A stretch of DNA of 64,000 bases from Acinetobacter sp. ANC 7912 (GTDB lineage Bacteria; Pseudomonadota; Gammaproteobacteria; Pseudomonadales; Moraxellaceae): assembly GCF_039862785.1 (NCBI RefSeq), contig NZ_CP156795.1:2914001-2978000 (forward strand), given 5' to 3'. The notes beneath the pieces are model-generated. The model was not told the DNA's origin. It saw nothing but the letters and a program-made list of their open reading frames with translations, and did no database searches. Positions 56,368-64,000 of the stretch are shown here, in pieces (within the stretch, counting starts at the first letter, position 1; the number at the start of each line of letters is the position of its first letter). Position numbers and translations under genes: made by a program.

Positions 56368-57426
56368 CTAAGCTAAAGCCGGGTAATCAATATAACCTTC
56401 AGCCGTCTGACTGCCGATCATATTTTCCATTTTCAGCTCATTTAATGGCGCATTCTGCAGCAGGCGCTCATACAAATCCGGGTTAGCAATATAAGCCTTA
56501 CCAAAAGAGACTGCATCCGCCTTGCCAGAGGCTAATAGTTCAATCGCATCCTCACGACTTAAACGCATATTGGCAATATAGGGTACGCCGCCTGAACGCT
56601 GTTTCATGTATTCAGAAATACTGTCTTCCGCTAGATATTCACGAGTAAAAAAGAAGGCAATCTTGCGTTTACCTAGTTGCTCCATGACATAGCCGAATGT
56701 TTCACGTGGATCATTATCACCCATATCATGCTCATCACCACGTGGTGCTAGATGTACACCAACACGATCGGCACCCCAGACTTCAATTAGCGCATCCATC
56801 ACTTCCAGCAGGAAACGGGCACGGTTTTCAACTGAACCACCGTACTCATCTTCACGCTTGTTGGTTTTGCTTTGCAGGAACTGGTCAATCAGATAACCAT
56901 TGGCTGCATGCAACTCTACCCCATCAAAGCCAGCTTCTTTGGCACGAATCGCTGCCTGTCTGTATTGCTCGGTGATCGCATGAATTTCCGCAATTTCCAG
57001 TGGACGTGGCAAGACATAAGGGCGCTTAGGACGTAGCAAGCTGACATGCCCCGCCTGTTGTACCGCACTTGCTGATACCGGTATTTCTCCATTTAACAAA
57101 TCTGGATGCGACACACGACCCACATGCCATAATTGGGCAACGATCAAACCGCCCTTCTCATGCACGGCTTTAGTTACTAGCTTCCAACCTTCGACCTGCG
57201 CATCGGTAAACAGTCCCGGAGTATTCAGATAACCATTGGCTTCTTCAGAAATCACGGTTGCTTCGGAAATGATCAGACCGGCACTGGCGCGCTGGGCATA
57301 GTATTCTGCCATCATTGGCGTTGGAACACGGTCATCGGTTGCACGACTGCGAGTGAGCGGTGCCATCACGACACGGTTTTTCAGCTCAAGCGCACCGAGC
57401 TTGAGAGGAGAATTCAATTCAGCCAT
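56368..57426 (-). CDS. Old yellow enzyme-family alkene reductase
   Basis: 352 residues, FMN TIM barrel. Family motifs: NRVVMAPLTRSRA (about 17-29), AQLWHVGRVSHP (about 97-108), AAIRAKEAGFDGVELHAANGYLIDQFL (about 160-186) and GGSVENRARFLLEV (about 200). Closest in pattern to NemA and related xenobiotic reductases, which use NADPH to reduce electrophilic alkenes such as N-ethylmaleimide. Follows an ArsR-type regulator by 25 bases, which probably controls it. Confidence 0.9.
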   Translation of the reverse strand: MAELNSPLKLGALELKNRVVMAPLTRSRATDDRVPTPMMAEYYAQRASAGLIISEATVISEEANGYLNTPGLFTDAQVEGWKLVTKAVHEKGGLIVAQLWHVGRVSHPDLLNGEIPVSASAVQQAGHVSLLRPKRPYVLPRPLEIAEIHAITEQYRQAAIRAKEAGFDGVELHAANGYLIDQFLQSKTNKREDEYGGSVENRARFLLEVMDALIEVWGADRVGVHLAPRGDEHDMGDNDPRETFGYVMEQLGKRKIAFFFTREYLAEDSISEYMKQRSGGVPYIANMRLSREDAIELLASGKADAVSFGKAYIANPDLYERLLQNAPLNELKMENMIGSQTAEGYIDYPALA

Positions 57427-57451
57427 TCGGACTCCGACCTCGAGTTTTGAC

Positions 57452-57751
57452 TCAGAGGTGTTGTTGTAGATGTTCGATATATTGCTGAATCAGGGCTTCA
57501 TTGCGGGAGAAATAGGACCATTGCCCGTGTTTGGTGGCAGTAATTAGACCCGCCTGCTGTAACACGGACAGATGGTTGGACATGGTGGACTGGGAAACCT
57601 GACCAAGTTTTTCAATCTGCCCGGCGCATACACCACGCTGAAAGCCACCACATTCTTCCGCAGACAGATACTGCTCTGGTGTTTTCAACCATTGCAGAAT
57701 TTGCCGGCGAGTCGGATTTGCCAAGGCTTTGAAAATCAGATCAAGATCCAT
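57452..57751 (-). CDS. ArsR-family winged-helix regulator
   Basis: 99 residues from the ATG at 57751 (MDLDLIFKALANPTRRQIL); longer starts exist but add no domain. The winged helix covers about 5-95, with the recognition helix in VSQSTMSNHLSVLQQAG. Two Cys in ECGGFQRGVCAG (about 35-45), just before the recognition helix, could sense electrophiles or metals. It directly precedes the alkene reductase gene, so an electrophile-responsive repressor is a fair guess. Confidence 0.85.
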   Translation of the reverse strand: MDLDLIFKALANPTRRQILQWLKTPEQYLSAEECGGFQRGVCAGQIEKLGQVSQSTMSNHLSVLQQAGLITATKHGQWSYFSRNEALIQQYIEHLQQHL

Positions 57752-57896
57752 AGTCACATCACATGTCATGCGCAACAAAGCTGAATCAGCATTTGTTTCA
57801 GTATATCGTATTTTTTCGATTTATATATCGATATTTTTAGATATACATATTCTAGGCTGTATCAACTTTGTTATGCAGGGATTTAGAAAGGCCTGC

Positions 57897-58992
57897 TTAC
57901 AGACCTTGTTTCAAGCTTGCTTCAATAAATTTGTCCAGATCACCATCCAGAACAGCGCCAGTGTTGGAGTTTTCTACACCAGTACGCAAGTCTTTGATAC
58001 GTGAGTCATCCAGAACATAAGAACGGATCTGGCTCCCCCAACCGATGTCAGACTTGGAATCTTCCAGCGCTTGAGCCGCTTCATTACGTTTGCTCATCTC
58101 CAGTTCATAGAGTTTTGCACGTAACTGCTTCCAGGCATGGTCACGGTTGGCATGTTGTGAACGCTGGTTCTGACACGCGACCACGATACCGGTCGGAATG
58201 TGAGTCAGACGTACCGCAGAGTCAGTTTTGTTAATGTGCTGACCACCTGCACCAGATGCACGGTAAGTATCGGTACGAACATCTGAAGGATTGATTTCAA
58301 TTTCAATATTGTCATCGACTTCAGGTGATACGAATACAGCAGAGAATGAAGTATGACGGCGGTTACCTGAGTCAAATGGCGATTTACGAACTAGACGGTG
58401 CACACCAGATTCAGTACGCAGCCAGCCATAGGCATACTCACCTTCTACACGGATGGTTGCCGATTTAATACCTGCGACATCACCATCAGACACTTCCATC
58501 ACATCAGCTTTAAAGCCATGACGTTCGATCCAGCGCAGGTACATACGTAGCAGCATCGATGCCCAGTCCTGTGCCTCGGTACCACCTGAACCCGCCTGAA
58601 TATCCACATAGCATGGATTTGGATCCATCGGATTACTGAACATACGGCGGAATTCCAGTTTCGCCAGCTCCGCTTCTGCAGCATCCAGCTCAGCCTGTAC
58701 ATCTGCCAGCATGCTTTCATCATCGGCTTCAACTGCCAGATCCAGCATCGCCTGCACATCTTCTAATTGGGTAGAAAGACCATCCAGCACATTGATCACG
58801 TTTTCAAGCTCACCTTTTTCTTTGGCCATGGCTTGAGCACGGTTCTGGTCATTCCAAATTGCCGGGTCTTCTAATTCACGGAGAACCTCTTCTAAACGCT
58901 CTTTTTTTAGATCGTAGTCAAAGATACCCCCGTAGTGTTTGACCACGTTCGTTTAAGTCTTTCAGCTGGAGTAGATAAGGATTAATTTCCAC
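57897..58992 (-). CDS. prfB: Peptide chain release factor 2, with programmed +1 frameshift
   Basis: About 364 residues. The body has GGQ in [19 protein letters not shown] (about 240), and the tripeptide region SPF in [11 protein letters not shown] that reads UGA/UAA. The start is a GTG at 58992 ([17 protein letters not shown]); after 24 codons a TGA (58918-58920) in CGGGGGTATCTTTGAC requires a +1 shift, with the Shine-Dalgarno-like GGGGG three bases before CTT, as in E. coli. High RF2 stops at the TGA, low RF2 shifts, so the gene autoregulates. Confidence 0.96.
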
Positions 58993-59398
58993 GTGAATTT
59001 CTCTCAATCAATAAGGCATAAATTTTTAGCAGGCCATTATATCACAGACCTTTCCTGCAATTTTAGCGCTACAGTTATATGATTTTTTCTTTTAAATCAT
59101 GATCCAGTTCCAAGCAAAAATACAACTCGATTATGTTTCATTTTAGATATTTAAAGAGCTAAAAGCATTCCTCAAATCCCCCTCTTTTTATAAAAGAATT
59201 TCCCGATTTTTCACTTCTTAAATAGAATTATAAAATGACAACATTTAGCCTATTTTTTAATCAAAATCCTTAAAATCCACAATTATTACACAGTTTTAAT
59301 AAAACAAAACATTTCATTTTTATTATTATATTTCAAATATTTAAAATTAAAAAATTACAAAAAATTACTATCTTCACATTACTGCAACTTTCTCTTGA

Positions 59399-59426
59399 TT
59401 GACCCAATTTTTAGTTGCGCTAGACT
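59399..59426 (+). promoter_or_regulatory. Candidate promoter of the first tandem porin gene
   Basis: TTGACC (59399-59404), 16 bases, TAGACT (59421-59426), 58 bases before the ATG. The rest of 58993-59398 is AT-rich and shows no gene. Confidence 0.45.
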
Positions 59427-59483
59427 GAAACTGTAACAAAAAATGTATTAATCCCAGCCAAACTTTCAGAGGGGAGAATCCGC

Positions 59484-60263
59484 ATGAAAAAATTAGCAAT
59501 CGCTTCAGCACTACTTTCAGCAGTCGCACTTACAGGCACAGCAGCACATGCATACCAAGCTGAAGTTGGTGCATCAGCAGGCTTAGTCGATCCGGATAAC
59601 GGTAGCTCAAGCGGCTCTTTCGGTGTCGAGGGTACTTATTACTTTAACCCGGTTCAAACCCGTAACTCCCCTCTTGCAGAAGCAGCGTTCCTAGATCGTG
59701 CAAGTAACGTAAAAGCTGAATATGAATATCAAGAAGTTGGTGATTCTGAAGCACATCGTTATGGTGTAGGTGCAGAAGTTTTCGTACCAAATTCTGATTT
59801 CTACTTGAGTGGTAAAGTCAGCGGCCACGATTTCCAGGATAATAATGAGTTAGATAACGACCTGACTACCTATGCAGCAGAAGTAGGTTATCTGCCAGCT
59901 CCTGGCTTATTAATCGCTGCTGGTGTGAAAGGTTGGGATAATGACCGTGATGACGGTGTAGACCCTACCCTTCGTGCCAAATATGTGACTACATTAGCAA
60001 ATGGTAAAGACATTAACCTTGAAGCCGGTGCCGCTTTTGGTGACCTTGATGAGTACAACGTGAAAGCTGACTACTTCATCGACAAAACTTTAAGCGTTGG
60101 TGCTGATTATCAAAGCAATGATATTACAGACCGCAGCGAGTTTGGTGTAAGTGCCCGTAAATTCTTTACCCCTCAAGTCAGCCTTGAAGGTCGTGTAGGT
60201 TTCGGTGAAGTCGGTAATAACGACTACAACAAATTTGGTGTAGCTGCAAAATACCGCTTCTAA
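59484..60263 (+). CDS. Putative porin related to Omp33-36 (tandem copy A)
   Basis: 259 residues. AGAGGGGAG lies before the ATG. Signal peptide MKKLAIASALLSAVALTGTAAHA, then beta-rich mature protein with GTYYFNPVQTRNSPLAEAAFLDRASNV, the same box as in the 29507 porin, and a terminal aromatic (KYRF) typical of outer membrane barrels. Substrate unknown. A terminator at 60291 separates it from copy B. Confidence 0.85.
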   Translation: MKKLAIASALLSAVALTGTAAHAYQAEVGASAGLVDPDNGSSSGSFGVEGTYYFNPVQTRNSPLAEAAFLDRASNVKAEYEYQEVGDSEAHRYGVGAEVFVPNSDFYLSGKVSGHDFQDNNELDNDLTTYAAEVGYLPAPGLLIAAGVKGWDNDRDDGVDPTLRAKYVTTLANGKDINLEAGAAFGDLDEYNVKADYFIDKTLSVGADYQSNDITDRSEFGVSARKFFTPQVSLEGRVGFGEVGNNDYNKFGVAAKYRF

Positions 60264-60290
60264 TCATCTAGCCTTACACGTTGAAAAGAA

Positions 60291-60318
60291 AAGCCTCTCT
60301 CTGGAGAGGCTTTTTATT
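60291..60318 (+). terminator. Rho-independent terminator between tandem porins
   Basis: AAGCCTCTC/GAGAGGCTT stem around TCTG, then TTTATT. Confidence 0.85.
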
Positions 60319-60422
60319 GCACCAAAATAAGACAAGTGGTATTGATCAAAAGAATAAAAAACATACTATTTGTTACATCTGTAATCTGACAGATTTAACC
60401 TTCTAATAACCGAGATTTTGAA

Positions 60423-61160
60423 ATGATAAAAAAAATTGCTCTTACAACTGCACTTCTTGCCAGCCTGGGAACCGCTCATGCTTATCAAACTGAAGTAGGC
60501 GGCACTATTGAGATTCTAGACCGAGATCGTGGGGGCTCAGATGTAGGATTTGCGATTGATGGCACTTATTACTTCAACCCAGTTCAAATTAAAAACTCGC
60601 CTTTAAATGAAGCTGCTTTCTTGAACCGTGCGAGCAATGTAAATGGTGCTCTAAGTTATATTGATGACTCCGACACTTTCGGCATTCATGCAGGTATCGA
60701 ATACTTTGTTCCAAATTCAGATTTTTATTTGAATGGCAGTATTTCGCATTTTGACAATGATCTTGGAGATTTAACCAGTTATGCTGCGGAAGTAGGTTAT
60801 CTTCCAGTTCCAGGACTATTAGTCGCGCTTGGTCTTATCGGTATTTCAGAAGATGATGCAGATGATGAAATTGACCCGACCTTACGTGCAAAATATGTAA
60901 CTCAGGTTGGCGCTTATGATATGAATTTTGAAGCAGGTGCCAGTTTTGGCGATATCGATGCTTATAACTTAGGTGCAGATTTATATCTGGATAAAACTTT
61001 CAGTGTCGGTCTTGGATTCTCTGATTCTGACTTAGACGGTACTGATGTATTTACTATCCGTGCCAAGAAATTCTTTACTCAGCAATTCAGCTTAGAAGGT
61101 GCTATTGCTTTTGGTGATGATGCAGATATCTTTGGTGTACGCGGCGCTTACCGCTTCTAA
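60423..61160 (+). CDS. Putative porin related to Omp33-36 (tandem copy B)
   Basis: 245 residues. Signal peptide MIKKIALTTALLASLGTAHA; mature part with GTYYFNPVQIKNSPLNEAAFLNRASNV, YAAEVGYLPVPGLLVALGL and terminal AYRF. Very close in plan to copy A (shared VPNSDFYL and DPTLRAKYVT), so a local duplication. Acidic residues are frequent in the loops. Confidence 0.85.
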   Translation: MIKKIALTTALLASLGTAHAYQTEVGGTIEILDRDRGGSDVGFAIDGTYYFNPVQIKNSPLNEAAFLNRASNVNGALSYIDDSDTFGIHAGIEYFVPNSDFYLNGSISHFDNDLGDLTSYAAEVGYLPVPGLLVALGLIGISEDDADDEIDPTLRAKYVTQVGAYDMNFEAGASFGDIDAYNLGADLYLDKTFSVGLGFSDSDLDGTDVFTIRAKKFFTQQFSLEGAIAFGDDADIFGVRGAYRF

Positions 61161-61183
61161 TCCCCCTAAGCAAATAATAAAAA

Positions 61184-61208
61184 ACCGCTCAACGGAGCGG
61201 TTTTTTTA
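61184..61208. terminator. Bidirectional terminator
   Basis: ACCGCTC/GAGCGGT stem with A before and T after, between the convergent porin and recJ genes; it overlaps the recJ stop region. Confidence 0.85.
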
Positions 61209-62909
61209 CTGTTCCAGATGGGCAATCCGCATTTGTAGGCTGATATTGCCATTAAAGACATTTTTATCCAGCTCATAGACCAGACGCACACTGTCCTGCA
61301 TCGGATCAAACTGATATTTGCTGGCTGCATTAAAAGCAATCGCATCCACGACTTGACCATTTTCCAAAGCTACACGTAGTTTTAGATGTACATCCTTCAA
61401 CCAGCGGTAATCCAGCACCTTAAAGATACCTTCAAATATCGGCTGTGGAAATTTCTGTCCCCACGGACTTAAGTTATGCAGTAAATCAACAGTATTAATC
61501 TGGAAAGCTGAAGCTGGCAACTCACCATCGGTCCATAACGTCGCGGTAAACAGACTCTCATCCATACTACCAATCAGCTGTTCAAAGGTCTGCTTAAACT
61601 CGGCAAAGTGTTCGCGTTTGATGGTCAACCCCGCTGCTGCTGCATGCCCACCAAAGTGACTGACGATATGCGGATGCTGTTCTGCCACCAATTCAATCGC
61701 ATCGCGAATATGAATGCCTTCTATCGAACGTGCCGAACCTTTGATATGCACGCCATCTTCATCCGCAGCAAAGACGATACTTGGACGGTGGAACTGCTCT
61801 TTTAAACGGCCAGCCACAATACCAATCACACCCTGATGCCAGTGCTGTTCAAACATGATCAAAGCAGCCGGTAACTCTGCTTCATCCAGCTGGATTTTTT
61901 CCAGTTCAGCCAGGGCTTCCTGCTTGATCTTGCCTTCCACCTGACGGCGTTCAACATTGAGCTGGTTCAGCTGTTCTGCCAGTGGATAAGCCGTTGCCAA
62001 ATCCTGAGCCAGCAGACATTCAATACCAATATCCATGGTTTCCATACGACCCGCAGCATTGATCCTTGGGCCGAGAACAAAACCCAAATCCTGTGCTTTT
62101 AAAGTCGCGGCATCCCGACCCGCAATCTCCAGCAAGGCACTAATCCCCGGACGGCATAAATGCTGCTGAATCCGCTTTAGACCAGCATCAATCAGAATAC
62201 GGTTGTTATAGTCTAGACTGGCGACATCAGCATAAGTCCCGAGCGCCACCAGATCCAGATAATTGGTAATGTTAGTAAAAGATTTACCCAGCTTTTTACG
62301 ATGTGTCGACAGATTCGCCAAGACATAAAAGGCCACCCCCACACCAGCCAGTGCCTTGCTTGGAAACTCGCAACCTAACTGGTTTGGATTGACCACAGCC
62401 TCTGCGGCAGGCGTCGGCTTGGTGGTTAAGTGGTGATCGGTGATGATCACTTGCATGCCATGATCCTGGGCTTGCTTAACCCCATCATGACTGGAAATAC
62501 CATTATCCACGGTAATCAACAAATCAGGCGTAAACCGAGTAAAAGCCAGATCGGCAATCGCCGGGGTCAGGCCATAACCATACTTGAAACGATCCGGTAC
62601 CAGATACTCGACATTAGCTCCCATATCCCGTAGCGCCAGCATCATGAGTGCTGTACTGGTCGCACCATCAGCATCATAGTCCCCGACAATCACGATCTTC
62701 TGACCTGCATCAATGGCAGCATCCATCAACTGGATTGCTTCAGGCAAGCCTTTCATGGTGGGTGCCAGCAGATGCTTGAGTTTCAGCTCAAGCTCTTGCT
62801 GAGATTCCACACCACGACGTGCCAAAATTTCAGCAACAAAAGGCGGCACACCCTGAAATGCTTCAGGACAGGTTAGAAAGGGTCGCTGTCTGATTTCAAG
62901 TTTTGACAT
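61206..62909 (-). CDS. recJ: Single-stranded-DNA-specific exonuclease RecJ
   Basis: 567 residues (E. coli 577). DHH-family motifs: IVGDYDADGATSTALM (about 74-89), LLITVDNGISSHDG (about 132), IITDHHLTTKP (about 155) and the DHHA1 part with GGHAAAAGLTIKREHF (about 420). A 5'-3' exonuclease for recombination and mismatch repair. Its ATG directly follows the pdxH stop (TAAATG), so both are in one operon. Confidence 0.96.
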   Translation of the reverse strand: MSKLEIRQRPFLTCPEAFQGVPPFVAEILARRGVESQQELELKLKHLLAPTMKGLPEAIQLMDAAIDAGQKIVIVGDYDADGATSTALMMLALRDMGANVEYLVPDRFKYGYGLTPAIADLAFTRFTPDLLITVDNGISSHDGVKQAQDHGMQVIITDHHLTTKPTPAAEAVVNPNQLGCEFPSKALAGVGVAFYVLANLSTHRKKLGKSFTNITNYLDLVALGTYADVASLDYNNRILIDAGLKRIQQHLCRPGISALLEIAGRDAATLKAQDLGFVLGPRINAAGRMETMDIGIECLLAQDLATAYPLAEQLNQLNVERRQVEGKIKQEALAELEKIQLDEAELPAALIMFEQHWHQGVIGIVAGRLKEQFHRPSIVFAADEDGVHIKGSARSIEGIHIRDAIELVAEQHPHIVSHFGGHAAAAGLTIKREHFAEFKQTFEQLIGSMDESLFTATLWTDGELPASAFQINTVDLLHNLSPWGQKFPQPIFEGIFKVLDYRWLKDVHLKLRVALENGQVVDAIAFNAASKYQFDPMQDSVRLVYELDKNVFNGNISLQMRIAHLEQ

Positions 62910-63566
62910 TTATGGCATCAGTCGCTGTAAAGTCCACTGACCATCGGTCTTGGTATAGCTGAGACGGTCATGTAGGCGGTTCGGACGTCCCTGCCAGAAT
63001 TCATAATAATCCGGTACCAGACGGTAGCCGCCCCAGAATGCCGGCTTGTCCAGTTGCTCCTGATTGGCAACACGGTCATGCAAATCCCAGAAACGTTGCT
63101 GCAGCTCTTCACGGCTAGAAATTACCCCACTTTGCGGAGTGCTAACATATGCTGCAATCTGACTGTCACGTGGACGCTTGTGATAATAATCAGTCGATTC
63201 TTCTTCAGAGATTTTGACTACACGACCAGAGATACGGATCTGACGTTCCTGCTCCTGCCAGTAAAACAATAGCTCTGCATAAGGGTTGTTCGCTAAGTCT
63301 ATGCCCTTCTGGCTGTCATAATTGGTATAGAAGTCATAACCTTCTTCGGTGGCACCACGCAACAATACGGTACGCACATGTGGACGTCCCTCTGCATTAG
63401 CCGTAGCCAATGACATCGCATAGGGTTCATGCAAGCGTGCTTCTAGCGCATGGTTAAACCAGAGCAAAAACTGTTCATGCGGATTCGGATTGACCTGCTC
63501 TTCATGCAACTCCCCTTTCTGATAATTCAGACGAAGTTCACTCAGATCCTTAATTAAATCAGTCAT
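62910..63566 (-). CDS. pdxH: Pyridoxamine 5'-phosphate oxidase
   Basis: 218 residues, matching E. coli PdxH. FMN-binding split barrel: RPHVRTVLLRGATEEGYDFYTNYDSQKGIDL (about 61-91), FYWQEQERQIRISGRV (about 103), and the C-terminal FWQGRPNRLHDRLSYTK (about 190-206). Makes pyridoxal phosphate. Co-transcribed with recJ and close to glmM. Confidence 0.97.
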   Translation of the reverse strand: MTDLIKDLSELRLNYQKGELHEEQVNPNPHEQFLLWFNHALEARLHEPYAMSLATANAEGRPHVRTVLLRGATEEGYDFYTNYDSQKGIDLANNPYAELLFYWQEQERQIRISGRVVKISEEESTDYYHKRPRDSQIAAYVSTPQSGVISSREELQQRFWDLHDRVANQEQLDKPAFWGGYRLVPDYYEFWQGRPNRLHDRLSYTKTDGQWTLQRLMP

Positions 63567-63592
63567 TATACCTTTCTCGTCAGAAGATAAAT

Positions 63593-64000
63593 TTAGGCAG
63601 CTGCGTTGGCACGTACTGCATCTGCCAGTGAATGTGCCAGTGCATTGACTTCTTCCAGGTCTTCGCCTTCCACCATGACACGAATTACTGGTTCTGTACC
63701 GGATTTACGGATCAATAGGCGGCCACGACCTTTCAGCTGTTCTTCAGCTTTGGCAAATTCAACGGCTAATGCAGGCACTGAATACGGGTCAAACATGGCT
63801 TCCAGACGCACATTGACCAGCACATTTGGCAATAAATGGAAATCTGCGACCAGTTCATGTAGGGCTTTTTGCTGCTCGACCATCACAGTCAGGACTTGCA
63901 GTGCAGAGATGATAGCATCACCGGTAGTACTCTTGTCCAAAGTCAGGATATGACCCGATGGTTCGCCGCCAATCACCCAACCTTTTTCTTCCAGACCTTG
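63593..64000 (-). CDS. glmM: Phosphoglucosamine mutase (3' part)
   Basis: The last 136 residues or so; the gene runs on past the window end. It contains GEPSGHILT (substrate loop of domain 3) and the phosphate-binding loop [15 protein letters not shown] of domain 4, typical of GlmM. Converts glucosamine-6-phosphate to glucosamine-1-phosphate for peptidoglycan and LPS. Located upstream of pdxH-recJ on the same strand. Confidence 0.93.
   Translation of the reverse strand, partial: QGLEEKGWVIGGEPSGHILTLDKSTTGDAIISALQVLTVMVEQQKALHELVADFHLLPNVLVNVRLEAMFDPYSVPALAVEFAKAEEQLKGRGRLLIRKSGTEPVIRVMVEGEDLEEVNALAHSLADAVRANAAA

Overview
The window is about 64 kb of chromosome from a gamma-proteobacterium of the genus Acinetobacter, probably not A. 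baumannii itself. The genus call rests on an Omp33-36-type porin (29507-30382), on a yjcH-actP, hybrid-kinase, response-regulator and acs acetate block laid out as in that genus and its relatives, on many small hypothetical proteins of Acinetobacter type, and on moderate GC coding regions with AT-rich spacers. It is mostly core chromosome scarred by insertion sequences. I see no prophage, CRISPR array or defence island.

Layout. 1-1415: right part of an IS200/IS605 element (divergent tnpA and tnpB, right-end hairpin). 1703-8363: fatty-acid-hydroxylase-type gene divergent from an AraC regulator, a frameshifted aqpZ, a NUC1-type endonuclease, a small exported protein, kup. 8484-12177: tRNA-Ser(GGA), a lipoprotein, a DUF4145-type gene beheaded by an IS3-family element, tRNA-Thr(UGU). 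12259-20009: a methyltransferase/FAD-oxidoreductase pair, a promoter-plus-terminator sRNA candidate, pirin, ahpC, a wrecked tetR, an IS4-family element, a small Gln-rich protein, and an IS1595-family element with an 8-bp target duplication. 20164-28506: ssb, a YajR-like MFS transporter, a DUF475 membrane protein, uvrA, a diguanylate cyclase. 28754-33686: two convergent sRNA candidates, the Omp33-36 porin, and an IS66 element (8-bp target duplication) that replaced the tail of an ion-channel gene. 34023-51966: a BCCT transporter and the acetate block, with sulfone-sulfur genes (msuE-like, sfnG, DszC/SfnB-like), riboflavin synthase and photolyase inside it. 52261-64000: DUF805, MscS channel, rsmE, waaA, ArsR/old-yellow-enzyme pair, prfB with its programmed frameshift, two tandem porins, recJ, pdxH and the 3' part of glmM.

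How genes work together. The acetate genes make one circuit: ActP/YjcH import acetate, Acs activates it to acetyl-CoA, and a CrbS/MxtR-like symporter-kinase hybrid with a CrbR/ErdR-like regulator would sense and control it. A shared box (core ACGACCAAAG) lies upstream of yjcH-actP, acs and an unknown gene between the kinase and the regulator; I read it as a candidate operator. MsuE-like FMN reductase would supply FMNH2 to SfnG and the DszC-like enzyme to release sulfite from sulfones. Three porins of one family occur at two sites.

Most worth checking: the acetate operator and its unknown gene, the sRNA candidates at 8782, 14660 and 28754-29117, a composite palindromic repeat present twice (48535 and 54740), and the exactly reconstructible IS66 insertion.
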